Source of the DNA: Ascidia mentula
Lineage: Eukaryota; Chordata; Ascidiacea; Phlebobranchia; Ascidiidae
Direction: 5' to 3'
DNA: 64,000 nucleotides
Assembly: GCA_947561715.1 (NCBI GenBank)
Contig: OX387202.1
Coordinates: 6,027,001 to 6,091,000, forward strand
Both the position numbers and the translations under genes were made by a program. This document shows positions 32,101 through 44,900 of this stretch, piece after piece; position 1 is the stretch's first letter; every line of letters begins with the position of its first letter. The notes under the pieces are model-generated. The model was given only the letters and a program-made list of their open reading frames with translations. It did no database searches and was not told where the DNA came from.

Positions 32101-32710
32101 CCCTCCACTGTCTGTGACAATATTCAACTGCTCTGGTGACTTCAACCATAGAGGAAAATTCCATAAATGCTCTGAACAGGAAACAGAATACTCCCACGCC
32201 CAGTGGCTCTCAACTTTTATGAACCCGGTGACGCATTTCCCGCCAACAAAATGTTACACTGACGCAACAATAAAAGTTGACAACTTTCGGAGGCAGTGAA
32301 ACTACGGTTTTGTTAAACTTCTTCAAGTTTAAATTCACTAACATATATCTAATCTGTTATCATTGTAGCAGCTAAATTATCACGAAATATAATAGGGGAT
32401 AAAAATAAAAGTTTGCGAAGACCCAACAACGTCAAAACGATACAAGGTAAAAACTTGGTAAATCTGCATCGAGTAACAAACTATCCTCTGGCAGCTCATA
32501 TGTCACTACCGATTCATATTAACATTTTTTCAATGCGCTTTCCTTTTCACAACAAATAAACGTAGATTTATATGAAGTTTCGCATACTGATAAGAAGAGG
32601 CATCATTATCTCATTCGCATTATTTCAAACATGCAATGAAAGAAAAGCAAAACAAATTATGCTGACCTTGCAGTGTCACGTTACAAGACACATACTTTCT
32701 AATGTTCGTT
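32101..32710. other. Unassigned spacer
   Basis: No gene seen. The 72-codon ORF near 32,572 has no recognisable domain. Confidence 0.3.
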
Positions 32711-34497
32711 GTGATCCGCATAGGTTGAGGCTTGACTACTTCCTCGGATTCGTGATGAAAGTAAAGCGAAATATTTTCCCCCTTCCCTAACGCACACTTT
32801 GATCCTAGTCTCAGTCAGCTGGCCATAATTCGCAAAATGCGACTGGTTGGATTGTATTGGTGGTGGTTGCGTAGGTTGCCGACTTCCACATAACACAGTA
32901 GTTACAACAGAACGTTCACATCCGAAACAACACAACGTTTAAACTGATTATTTCCTATCATCTTTCATCTTTGTAGAAGCCCCAACTAGACGCGGAGTCA
33001 CTACTTTTTTTTGTTTTGAACGACTTTTAAACAAGTAGAGATAATCCGGCTTCTTCAAGAAAATTAACTATGCCAGCATCAAAGAAGCACGAACTTCAGG
33101 CTAACAACGAACAAACTCGCGGACAACATAATTGCTTGGGGAACCGAATTCCCACAGTTTCTTCAACTCACACACAAAGAGAAACCGTTAAACAATCAAA
33201 CCCATGTTTATTCATGACAAACGAAACGTCAATTTTAGAAACCAAAACTGGAAAGGTGTAACTTATGCTAATTTTGTTATTTACATTGCAACATGCATCA
33301 CATGCAAACAACAATATGTCGGCCAGACCTAAAACAAATATTCCACCCGTTGGACGCAACACCGGTCCGACTGGAACAGGGCAACAAGCGATATAGGTAA
33401 GAATGACAATTATACGCCCAAACAGAGTACACCAGTTCAACGCCCATCTATAGAAAACTGCTTTTTAGTGACATTTGTTCAAAAACCGACGACAAAGTCT
33501 TTAGATGTTTGTGAGGCCAAATGGCTACACATGACGCAAACAAACTATTTGCATGATGGTGTTACCATGGTTTGCACATTGATTTGTGCCCGTATTCTGT
33601 GCAACCATAAGTCCTCATATAGATCCAAACTCCCTGCAGGTGGTTTTTGCACGAACGTCACGTCTAATTATTTCCAATCAAATATGCAACAAAATGTTCA
33701 CAGACCGCACAATGGGACGATGTGGTTGGCGTTAAGCACCGACATCTGATGCGAACCGTTTCTATTCATGAGCGACAACTAGAGTCTTTGGTAAAACAAT
33801 AAGGCGTTTATTATCAACAAGGGGAATCACCTATTCTGTCTGGAGAGATGAAGGGAAGGAGATTTAGATGAAAGTTCACCTACCACACAGTGGGACGATG
33901 TGGTTGTCGTTAAACACCCACATTTGATGCGAACCGTTTTTACTCATGAGCAACATCTAGTTCCTTAATAAAATGCTTGGTTTGTAATATCTAACGTGCC
34001 GGTCGCAACCCATCGCCAGTGTGACTCTCCACGTTCCTACGACAAATTTGCAGTCACGTGACCACTGTTTCACATGTTGTCACATTTTTTCTTGTGTTTA
34101 TTGTTCATTCGCGTGGTAGTTTTGCGCAAACTTAAATAAATCAATATTTTAGACAACAAATCTATGTGTCTGTTATTGCACAATCGAAACCAGTGCCACA
34201 GTCAAAAGCTGCATTGATGAGACCTTACAGGTAGAAACAGTGCGTACACCTGTGTGTAGCTCTCTATAATTTCATTTATTCATTTTCATTCTATTTTTAA
34301 TGGAATCATTTCCACATTATCCGCCCAGCCTTAAAACGCCAACACTTCACAATTCGTTGAAACCTCTGTCAACTCATATCCTTACTCACAACACAACACT
34401 GATAAGTTCAAGATATCAGTTTCAGTGCTTATTCATTCCACGGGTAAATCCAACACATTTCCTTCACTCGTGGTAAGGAACAAGAGGGTTTAGTTTA
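32710..34497. repeat. LTR-like dispersed repeat, copy 2, interrupted by a Penelope fragment
   Basis: Homologous to 31,120-32,100 but split by about 800 bp that includes a PLE fragment (33,060-33,570). The GGGACGATGTGGTT core appears twice here, near 33,715 and 33,893, so part of the repeat is internally duplicated. The right end abuts the Ty3-like fossil at 34,500. Confidence 0.6.
33060..33570 (+). mobile_element. Penelope-like GIY-YIG fragment
   Basis: Plus-strand sequence matches the GIY-YIG end of the PLE at 54,920-55,324. Recognisable pieces are YIATCITCKQQYVGQT (near 33,280) and CEAKWLHMTQT (near 33,510), the latter equivalent to CEAKWLHLTG in the better copy. Stops interrupt the frame. 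It is a 3' remnant of the same PLE family and has an inverted relative at 40,060-40,640. Confidence 0.7.
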
Positions 34498-35620
34498 AGC
34501 TTCCGTGACATCGTCGACGACGTACACCTCGGAAGGTGGTGGAACGGCACCGGAGAATGCAAGAGTGGTACGCTTGCATCCCCTGCCGGGAGCACGTTCG
34601 CCTCGTAGCAGATCTGGCATTTGTTCGACTGGAGGAAATCTAATCCTAGAATAAGGTCGTGCGTAAGATTGTCCACAATGTAAAAACTCGCGAGTCAGCA
34701 ATCCTCCCACTCCGGAGGGGAAGCTCGACGCAGCCTTTTTCCGCGAATTGCTGTCCGCCGGGCCCGACCAAGTTCTTCTTCGAGCACCTGTTTACCTGGT
34801 CGTGATGCTCGGCGCTTAAGGAATGCCACTTTAGGGTATTACTCAAGAAGACACTGGAGCCAGTGTCCAAAAACGCACACATCCTCGTCTGGCCGACCAG
34901 TAAGTTGACAAACCGCAACAGCGCTGCAGGTGTGTCGGGTTTTTGTACCGATTTTGGCGCCAAACATTTGGGTACATCTCGAGCTATACGTTTTTAGTCG
35001 AAGTGACATTTTGTCACCGCGTCGACGTCCTTTGTGATCATACCCGTATGCGGGCAGTCGCGCCGCATATGGCCCAGTCACCCGCAACCAATAGCAAGTC
35101 CGTGCTCGCACGTTGTTGTATTGTGGTCGTTCGCGCTTTATGGCATCAACTTGAGGTTGTAACGCCGCTAAGGTGTCCTCGAGTTGTGTGTTCTTTTCCT
35201 TGGAACGTTTCTCCATGTCTTCTAACTTTTTTAGTACTAATTCCATCTCTGATGCTTTTGTGTTTACTGCAGCGACTTGGACAAAGCTCGGTGTTTGCGT
35301 ATTGACAACGACTTGAGCTGCGGCTCTGAATGATCGCCCATACTTGATGGTGATCGGGATAGTGTCCGCGAGGCGCCGGTCTTACAGAACCTCATTTTTA
35401 AGGGCAGCTTCAGCGGAGTTCCTGTAGGCACCATCGCCCAGTGCCTGTAGGGTGTAAACGAATTTTCGTGCGGATTCGCCAGGTAATTGCACGCGCCTTA
35501 TCAGCTCTGCGCGATAGCGCTGTGCGTGTTGACCAGTAGCCCTTTGGCAATACTAAACAATACCAAACGTTACTGGACAAGATCTCGATTGCTCACACAC
35601 AACACTGTAACAGAGGTGTT
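34460..35620 (-). mobile_element. Ty3/gypsy-like gag-protease fossil
   Basis: The minus strand carries a coiled-coil gag-like piece (KKLEDMEKRSKEKNTQLEDT, about 35,150-35,240) followed by a retropepsin-like region. The latter has CAFLDTGSSVFLSN near 34,860 and a DLILGLDFLQSN signature near 34,620. Reverse transcriptase and integrase are not seen, so the element is truncated as well as broken in a few places. It adjoins the LTR-like repeat on its left. Confidence 0.7.
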
Positions 35621-38600
35621 ATCAACGCGACGCCCAGAAGAAGACTCCTGGTTTTAGAGAAAATTGTTTGTTACTAAAAAAGCACCAACCAATCAGGATG
35701 CGCCTTCCCGAAACGCGGCATATCCGGGGCATACAAAAATAAGCGGAGCGTGAAATAATAGGAAAAAGAGGGGAGACGAAGGTAATAAAATAGTGTGGTG
35801 AAAGTAAGTGAAGTGCGAGACTTAAAAGCAATATGCGTGGGTAAAACAATATATTAAATAAAGTGGTACCTACGAAAGAAAATAGTGAAATTACAAGGTG
35901 CCAGGAAGAAAGGTGAAAACAATGAAATGCAAACAATAACAATAACTAAGAAAAGTGTAAGGTGACGTGGAGTAAATAAAATTCGTTACACTACGATTGC
36001 TATGTTGTGTAAATATTCAATATCTGTATGCTTTGAGCAAAGTGGCAAACCCTGTTTTTTAAAGGGAACTTAAATGCCAGTTCATGTTACTAAGAGAATT
36101 GTTTCCTCTGAATGCGATTCCAGTATTTGTGAACAATCATAGCCGTTGTGAACAATTTCCTGCACTTCGTTTCGCATTAACACTGACTTTAGTCAACAAA
36201 CATACATCCAAAGTATTTCTGTTCTACGTCAACTAAAAAATGTAGAAAACCGCACGAAAAGCAGCGGCGACCAAAAATTGCAAACCATTTGCGCTGTGGC
36301 GAAAAAAAATGCATTGTTTAGATAGGAGAAGGCGCCTTCTATTACAGATATCAAATAGTTTCAAACATAGGAGAATCCACATTACCGACATTACTCTGTA
36401 CTTCGATAAGACGAGAATGGTGCGTTTCTTTGCTCTGTGACATTACATGACGTCATTTTGTGTGTGATGTCATAACTTAACCTTACCTTTAAGTTGATTT
36501 TAATTTGACGATTCCAACATTTCTAGTTAAAACTATATTGCGAAAAAAACATTAGTGGTTGATTGCGGCGAATTAAATAAATCATTTAAGACGAGAACTC
36601 GTGGACAAATGTATTGACCTGCCAGGCAAGAAGTGGTACTATGACAGAATAACTGTCTTGCATAGTCAGCTAATTTGGTCAGCCTTTCTCGGCGGTCAAA
36701 ATGCAATTAACCTATTTCTATCTTTTGCTGTGAGTGGACGAAACGACAGTGCTAAACAGACGGTTTGTCTCTGTCGTGTTTTCAAAAGTTCCTTTAAATA
36801 GGCGAAACAGCGGCCATCTGTTTGCAGCTCAAATTGGCATTAAAATCCGTTTGTTGCACTTGTTCAGTTGTTGTCCCCTATTTAATGCAAAACTATACTA
36901 AACAAATTTTACAATGTTTTCCATTCCTACACATAAGGCTTGCTGCCAGCACTCGCGCGGCCGTAGCGCCTTCTATGACGTCACTTAACAATAATCTCGC
37001 TTTCGCACAATTTCGTTTGTAGCGACAAAAGTTCGACTTTGATCACCTGTATCCCAGAAACCAGTCGTCGTATCAAGCTACTTTTTTCTCAAGAAATGTT
37101 TTAAGGTTATGAACATCTCTTAGTTTATTTATTAACATGTTTGATTTTTCCGTGTCACATGCACTTTAAATAAACTTCCTGTTTCGAAACTCCGCTTTGC
37201 ACTTCAGTGAAAACGTGATGGAAACTTGTAAACACTGAACCGCTATGCGAATGTGTACATCTAAGGTGACTTGATTGCTTGACAGTTAGTGTTTGTTATA
37301 CGTTCGTGGACATTTCAAATTTGTGAGGTTAAATGTTGTTTGTTTATAAAATGTTTATTATCCGCAAGACTTTCACTGACAAACTTGATTTTACACAAAA
37401 CACTAAGTTACATCTTCCAGATAGTTGCCACAATATTGCGCTCAATTCAAAAGATTTTTTGAAAACATTTCCTGATATCCACGTTATTCTCATAATATCA
37501 CCGCTCATAGATTGTATGCAAGAGGTGATTATGCATTGGTGGAAATTGTCGGTCAACTTGCAAACTATTGTAGAGTCTGGGATCAAGAAAGCTGTATGTT
37601 TAGGCAGGGGAAGTTAGAGGTTGAATCAGTGGTATCAAAGTGGTTGATGCTTTCTTAAGTTGCGCAGTCAAACTGGAGACAAGAAAAACATTTGTTCATG
37701 AGGCGGCAACCGCAACACGAGAAAGACAATGGCGCGCTTCGATGCAAAGGCGAACACTGTGGTCGCCACGATCTAAATTTTACTTTTCGCCCCACCTAAA
37801 AGAAGTGCACAGAGGTAGCAAGTTGTCAAACACTCTTTCTCACCAGTTGATATGGTCACACACACACATGTATATGTTAATGGATTGGTTATTGTTGTAT
37901 CTGGTTTTGTGAAGTTGGTCGGAGCACAGGGAGGCGCATCTTACCGATATTTGTTTATTTTTAGAGTATGACGTTCATCAGATTACCAACAATTTGAAGT
38001 AGTTTGTCTGTATTGATGATCACTTACCATTGCTTCCAGAATAATGAAAACAACATTACGGCTAACAACCGCATTTGGGAGTTTTGGGATAAATGGCCTC
38101 AAATTTAATATATTCAGGGTTAAGTCCCTAGCTACTAGTAACTTGGACTTTTAAAGCATGCTGTCGACACTTTCAATGTCTCTTTGGAGATTTGCATTGT
38201 TTTTAACTATTGGTTCTTCTTTTGTGGTTAATTGACTTTGCTTGCTTTTATGTCTTTCTGTTACCCATGGCTGTAAGAAGCTTTCTGAAACGTAACACAC
38301 ATTCATTGTTTCATGATCCTTTGAAACCTTGTTATAACAAAGACCATGGAGTGTTTCCAAATTTTTTTGTGATGTAATTAGGCAGAATATTTTAAAAGGT
38401 GCACTCTAGACCAAGGTGCTATGCTTGGGTCTGCATAGGAGGTATGTAAAGATATGGCAGGAAATCAAAATTTTAAACTTTCTTATTTTTCAACTCCTTT
38501 TATCCCTGAAAAACTCCGCGCAGGAAAATAACGACAATTTTTAACTTCAGAAAAAGGAAATAATTATTATTTTAATTTAAACCAAAATTCAATCGTAAAA

Positions 38601-40060
38601 TATTGAATGAATTTATCTATATATACTTTTTCTGAAATTCCACAATTATTTGAAATTTCACAAAGTTAACTTGTAGTTTTGCAATGGTTTTAAGTAAACC
38701 ATCCCTATTTTTAGCGTTAGTTGTATATGCACTCATCTGCATTAAACACTATAGGACCCGTATCAGTAATAAATCTCCCAAATCAAATTTTGATGTATTG
38801 TTTTGTTTCGCCCGTTCAGTTGCCTGCTTACCTCAGCATTTTCGTTGTTGCAGTTCTTTCTCAATATGCACTTGTAACATACGTCACATACAACAGTGTT
38901 TATATTGCATAATGTTTTGTGTGCACCATTGCACAAGTTTTGCATAATCCATAATGCGACCCACATGATAAACCCATCTAATGTTCTCGAGTAAAGCGAA
39001 TAATCTAATATCCTGTTTACCATTTAAATGTTCTCACAGGATACAAACTCTTGTATTGCACTAACCATTTCAATGCGTCCCAGACAATACAAAAAGGATC
39101 CACTCGGTCCGTTAGTGTGCACCAGAATGAACTAGTGACTCCCCAGCACGCGTGAATCATTTATATCCGTTCACACAGATAATCCCGATGTGTACTGTAT
39201 TTTATGTTGTTGTATTGTGTATTACTTCGACCGTTTGGTGATATCACATGATATTATTGACCAATCAGCTCTCATGATAGAGAGCGTTAAAGAGCCCAAT
39301 GTTCACTCGAAAATTCAGTCTAGTCTAGTCCATTCTATTCGCTTGGATTCTATCAACGTTTTATTGAAAAGTTGTAATGTACCGTCGTAATGAACCTGAT
39401 AACAAGTATGTATACAATTATTCGGGAATATATCCTAGTTCTGGTTGCTTTTTAGGACGGGGCAGAAGCAGGTTTAACAATCGAAGAGGCTCAATTCGCG
39501 CTCAAGCTATCGTTAAATATCTCTGAGTCAAATAGAGTTATTTACACACCGATGATGGACGCAGTTGTGTTCAAAACGTTTTAATAGCTGTAAAGGGATC
39601 TGGCCCTCGTTTAGGTATTGTTTATTTGTCTGCGACAGCAAATTACTCTATTTGGTGTATATAGTGAAGCAACGAGCCTTTGATTTACGCCAGGAGATTT
39701 TATTTTGAAAAATCGATTTCGCTTATGTAGGTTACCATAAGCATCGTCGTTTTCAGCAAATAATACTAATAGTAATAATGAAAGTAACAAAATACACACA
39801 AAACACCGCTGCAACTGGAAGTCGTTTCTTTATACTATCTCCTCACAGCTCAAACTGTCTACATCGTGGTAGCGAGTAGGTCGTAGCGGAGATAAGGAAA
39901 ATACCGCACGCTCACACCAGGTGGCCGTATAACCAGGAATCACAAACAAGGGTACCAGCAGCAAAAAACGTAACTAAAATTGGAAGTAATTAGTAGAAGA
40001 TAAAATCGAAATGTAATAAAAATCATCTAACTCTCGGTAAAATTATTTTTTTAATGTCAA
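35621..40060. other. Long stretch without a supported gene
   Basis: ORFs near 35,622-35,942, 37,333-37,617 and 38,151-38,360 show no domain and no convincing splice structure. At 39,258 a CCAATCAG motif stands upstream of a short ORF with possible donor and acceptor (see findings). On the minus strand at 39,611-39,814, a hydrophobic leader-like ORF (CILLLSLLLLVLF) follows a possible acceptor CTTCCAG but has no ATG of its own; it might be an exon with a signal peptide. None is strong enough to call. Confidence 0.35.
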
Positions 40061-40640
40061 TGGTGGCTTGCTTTATGTGTAGCCATTTGGCATCACAAAC
40101 ATCTGAGTACTTTGTCGTCGGTTCCTGAACAAATGTCACTAAAAAGCAGTTTACTGTGGATGGGCGTTTAGCTGGTGAACCGTGTTTGGATGTATAATGG
40201 TGAAGAAGAGCCGCCTTGTCATTCTTACCTATATCGCTTGTTGCCCTGTTCTAGTCAGACCGTTGCTGCGTCCACTGGGTGGAAAATTTGTTTTTGGTCT
40301 GGCAGACATATTATTGTTTGCATGTGCGGCAGTTTGCAATGTAAATACCAAAATTGGCACAAATTTGATGTTATGGTTTTTCAAAATTGACGTTTCATTT
40401 ACCATACTTTTCTGATCACCATGATGTCCACACAACGCGCAACTCTCGCAAACGGTAGCTTCCCGCAGTATTGTTGCTGTCGTTGTTGAGTGCAAGTTGC
40501 CTGTAGTTGGTCAACAACGTACTCAGTGAAATCGGACCTTTGTATACAACATGGGGTTGATTATTCATCTGTTTCTCGTTGTGCGTGAGTTGTAGAAACT
40601 GCAGGAATGCGGTTCCCCCAGCAATTATGGTGTCCGCGAG
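40060..40640 (-). mobile_element. Penelope-like GIY-YIG fragment, inverted relative of 33,060-33,570
   Basis: The reverse complement matches 33,060-33,570. Matching strings include the complement of TTAGTGACATTTGTTCA and of AGTCTTTAGATGTTTGTGAGG, and the reverse complement of AATATGTCGGCCAGAC. On the minus strand a frame encodes HANNNMSARPKTN-like translations. The fragment is interrupted by stops. It is from the same family as the elements at 52.2-55.7 kb. Confidence 0.65.
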
Positions 40641-40739
40641 TTTGTTCGTTGTTAGCCGGAAACGATCAGTCCAACTTTATGTTTCATTGATGCTGACGTA
40701 GATAATTTTCTTGGTGAGGCCGGATTTTCTGCCATTGCT

Positions 40740-41190
40740 GTTGTCTTGTCGATGGATTGTAACGTTATTCCATTTGAGCAGTATGTTGATGCAAACAAGT
40801 TCTTATTTGTCAAGTCAGGAAAAAATATCTAATTCCATAAATTTCTTAACTTGTAGTTGCTTTAACCGTAGTCGTCACTTTTTTCGAAATTGCGTCATGT
40901 GAAGAATTGCTTGGTTCATTGACTGTGGTATGAGTTATTTTTTTAGTTGTACGTCAGAAGTAGCTGTTATCGGTGCAACAAGCGCTTTTGTTATATCTGG
41001 TGTGATGGTTGGTGTGTCAGGGTCTAAGTTTCGGATGTGGGTGATATAGAAGACACGGTTGCTGATGGGAGGGTTGTTGTGAGTGATAACAATATGAAGG
41101 CGAGTTTGGTCTACTTTTGAACTGAGATCAAAGATGCCAAAGTGTTTTGAAGGAAATTCGTCACATGTTCGGTTAATTTGGGGTGGTTTT
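40740..41190 (-). pseudogene. Partial copy of the adhesion-GPCR stalk exon region
   Basis: The sequence is homologous to 44,215-44,650, which covers exon 5 of the adhesion GPCR and its flanks. Shared strings include GTAGTCGTCACTTTTTTCGAA, GTTGTACGTCAGAAGTAGCTG and the AACAATATGAAGGCGAG flank. The copy lies directly downstream of the intact gene on the same strand and has small insertions that spoil the frame. It is a local duplication fragment with no 7TM part next to it. Confidence 0.75.
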
Positions 41191-41199
41191 CCTCCTTAC

Positions 41200-41976
41200 T
41201 GAAACGTTGGAACAAGAATAAACTGAATATAGTTTGTAAACGCTGCGTATGTGGTTAATTGACGGGGAATTTTCAAACAAATACAAAATACTCTTTTATT
41301 TCACAAAATTTCCGTAACTGCACATAAACAAGAAAATACGGGAAGTAAATAAATCACTAAATAGAAACAAAGCAAACTTAAAAGGTGAAATAATTGAGGC
41401 AGATAACCAGCGTGTAAAGCAGTGATGAAATTTAGCCCAGTGATCTAAAGGTAAACGAAAGGTGAGTGCTGGTAAACAGCGTGTTGCGCATTTAAGTGAA
41501 ATCAATGGGCGGAAAACCTTCTGTTTACTGTGGATGACCTGTGTTACATGTTAAATTGGTGGCATGTAGAATTCACTGTGTTATAACATGCTAATGACTT
41601 GTATGAATAATAAACCACCTTCAAACAGACAAACACGACCCAAATACAATTCACATATTGCACCGACTCGATTTATAGTACTGAATCAATCGGAAAAACC
41701 ATTCCTGTATCAAATCGATAAATTCCACAAAAATCTGGTTTTTCTCAGGTGATTCTTAAATAATAAATTGCATTTGACAAGTTCGGATATTTACTGGAGA
41801 TACAGAAAAGTTTTTGGATAAAAGGTAAACGTACGTGAATTAAAGGAACACTTTTTCAGCTTTGCTTGCAATACATTACAGGTTTTACAACATTTGGATT
41901 TTTTTTTAAATAGCCATCGAAACTATTTTGACCATTGCAATGCATGCAGGTTTAAACATCAACAGGAATTTTGATC
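41200..41976 (-). other. 3' flank or UTR of the adhesion GPCR, duplicated at 51.6-52.25 and 55.74-55.87 kb
   Basis: Non-coding sequence downstream of the stop codon. It is repeated near 51,640-52,245 and again after the PLE pair at 55,740-55,870. Shared strings include ATAAACAAGAAAATACGGGA and ACTTTTTCAG next to TTTGCTT. A TTTATT on the plus strand near 41,294 would be an AATAAA signal for the minus-strand gene, about 680 bp past the stop. Confidence 0.6.
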
Positions 41977-44900
41977 TCAAAATTTGCTGGTGCAGACGTT
42001 GATCCGTTTATCTGCGCTGGTACCTGGTTGTTCGCTTACAATATTCTCTCGTAGCTTCAAACCATCTCCTTCTTTCGTACACGGATTTATAATGTGTCTA
42101 ATGACGTCATCCATGACGCAATAAAGCAGGAAAACAATAACCCCCTGGGCTCCGTTAACTAATGCGTGGATGTACATGAAAATTTGGTTTGTGATCATGT
42201 TTCCAACACCTGTAGGAACAAAATCAAAGATAATGTGTAGAAATACAAGCAAATTACGTCACACAACGACGCTTTAAGCACCTGTAAAAAACGCTAATCC
42301 CCAGGTTCCTCCAAGCATCACAAAAAGAAGTAGAAAAGACTTCATCGCTCTCAGTGCGTCATGTAAACCGGGATTTTCCCCTCTGTTTAACATCTTTCTA
42401 GCGTTGAATGTCACGTATGTCGTCTTTCCGATGATGACCAGGTTAATACAAAGAATGACAGCCAGTGGAGCGAGGACGGAGGCGAAAAACACTGGAGTGT
42501 TGGGAGCCAACCAGCATCGGTCGTATTTATGAATGGGCAAATTAAGTTCATTAGATTGGTGACACAACTCGTAAAAAGGTCGAGGTTTCATGTAGAGATC
42601 GAATGTAAACCCCAGGCTTGCAGATGTGGTGACTATGATGATTGGAAGAAGCCAACCGGTGGCGAAGAAAATCTTGAAACGCTTTGAAGCATCTTGAAGT
42701 TGAAACTTAAAAGGGTCAGAAGTTGCCTGGTAAAGTCGGATTCCTTCCACAAGGAACCACATTCCTGAAAAAATCAACAAAATAGCAACCACAAAATGCA
42801 TGGGCTGAAACTCTGTTTGCGTGACAATTGGCATGAATAATCACTCACAATAGAATAAAATAGCAAAGACGGATTTACCGGTTGACAAAAGGAAGCAGTG
42901 ATTAGCAGTCGTCGCTACAACACATGACACGTCATTGATGACGAAAAAGTCGTGACAAATGCTGACAGCGTGGAGAAGCAGAAGAGCTGTTGCCAAGTTG
43001 ACTTGAACTGGCATTCTATCATCTTCACGTTTGTGACGAAACAGGAGAATTATTGTAACCAACAAAAAAAACACCGATGCTGATTCTGTAACGTAGGTCA
43101 GAATCTAAAAACATAAAAATGATTGCAAGAATCTACTAAAAATTAAAATTCAAACAAAATGTGGCTTTCCTATGTAATTTGTGTTTTTATGATTATCGTG
43201 TTGTATGTTTGTGACGTATATTTTCATTTGGTTAAGATAAATAGGAATAGGACGTCATAGCGTGTATGAAACTATATTTCCAACTGCCAAAGTAAACACA
43301 ATTTAAAGATATAAACCTTTCTGTTTCTTCTCTAACACGTAATGTTACCTTAACTTTAATTGGAATAGAGATGGTTTTGACGGCCAGCAACACGGTGAAA
43401 ATGGAAAGATGATTGCATTGGCATTTGATTTCATTGGTTGACAAGTCATGAAAAGTAAAGCAGCCTCTGTCTGAAAATACCCGGTTTGTTTTATCCCAAA
43501 ATAGACATATTGGTTCCAGTTCTTTAACCAGCTTTTCCTTGGTGAAATTTTCGTTGATAGATTTGTTGCAAAAGACTTGTTTAGGTGGAGTGGGAACGGT
43601 GAAGGTTGTATTGCCCTCTAGTTGTGTTTTGTTTTCCGGGATGGTGTTTGCATAAAAGCCAACAATAACAACGAAAGTTGTGTTTTCTGTGGCCAAGTAG
43701 CGGGTTTTCACAAGGGAACCAAGTGCAGTGTTTTTTGGTCCTTTAACGAATAATGTCGAATCAGTTTTAATGACAAACGCTGCTGACACGAATGGTCCTA
43801 CACCGTTAGTTTGCAGTGTAAAGCTTATTATAGCCGAATTAATGTTAACGTTTGTAGTGTGGTAATGTTTATCGATTCGCGATTGAACAAGTTGGAGAAA
43901 GAGTTGATCGTTGATCGTTTGGTTTGTTGACAGATTCGACGGCGAAAGATTTTCGACCAAGTTTTCAAGATTTTCTAACTCCCCAACACTGGACGGATCC
44001 AAGTTAGTCACAGCTTGAAAAATAAATAAAAGTTAACTTAGTTTGGGTTATTGTTTCCTGACATACTTTTTTTTCACAAACCCAAAATGTTTTAACAAAA
44101 AAAGTGATCTTTACCAAGAAAATCGTCATATTGCGTAACAACTGACGTCGACAATGTATTGTTTGAAAACATTTCTTCTACATTGGCTGGATTTGTTCAG
44201 TAACCACTGCTGCGGTCTTATCTATGGTTTGTAACGTTATTCGTTTTGAGAAGATAGGTGCATGCAAACAAGTTCTTATAGTCAGGGTGGGCAAAAATAT
44301 CTTTGATATAAATTCTATGATTTTCTTACCTTGTAGTTGCTCGAATGTAGTCGTCACTTTTTTCGAAATTTCTTCATGTGTAGAATTGCTTGATTTATTT
44401 ACTGTGGTAGGTGTTGTTTTGTTTAGTTGTACGTCAGAAGTAGCTGTTGTCGCTGCACAAAGCGCTTTTGTTACATCTGGCGTAATGGTTGGTGTGTTCA
44501 ATGTCAAAGCTTCGGATGTGGATGATATAGAAGACACAGTTGCTGATGGGAGGGTTGTTGTGTCTGATAACAATATGAAGGCGAGGTTAGTATATTTTAA
44601 ACTGAGATCAAAGATGCAAAAGTATTTTGAAGGAAATTCGTTAGATGTTTAATATATCTGGAGGGGTGCAGGAACTCACTGTAAAATAGTAGGGACCACC
44701 TAAAATGAATAAATGTTGTTACTTTCCCACTCAGTTATTCACTGTAATTAGTAACTTATTGCCTTCTACTGTAAAGGAGATTTTACGACATTGAGTGCTT
44801 ACTTCTTTTCTCCACAGTGACAGCGAATGTTTCATAAAGATTTTTACTAATGCTTGCAAACAAAGTTAGGTCCCGGATGTTGCAGAATGTGACATCTTTA

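Noticed and set aside
37333-37617. 94-codon ORF with an ATG
   Set aside because: No domain, no splice structure, and an overlapping ORF of similar length on the other strand.
38151-38360. 69-codon minus-strand ORF
   Set aside because: Polar and plausible in composition, but no acceptor, partner exon or similarity could be found.
44676-44705. Possible small exon of the adhesion GPCR (GGTGGTCCCTACTATTTTAC with a GTGAGT donor)
   Set aside because: Including it breaks the frame into exon 5; exon 4 joins exon 5 in phase without it.
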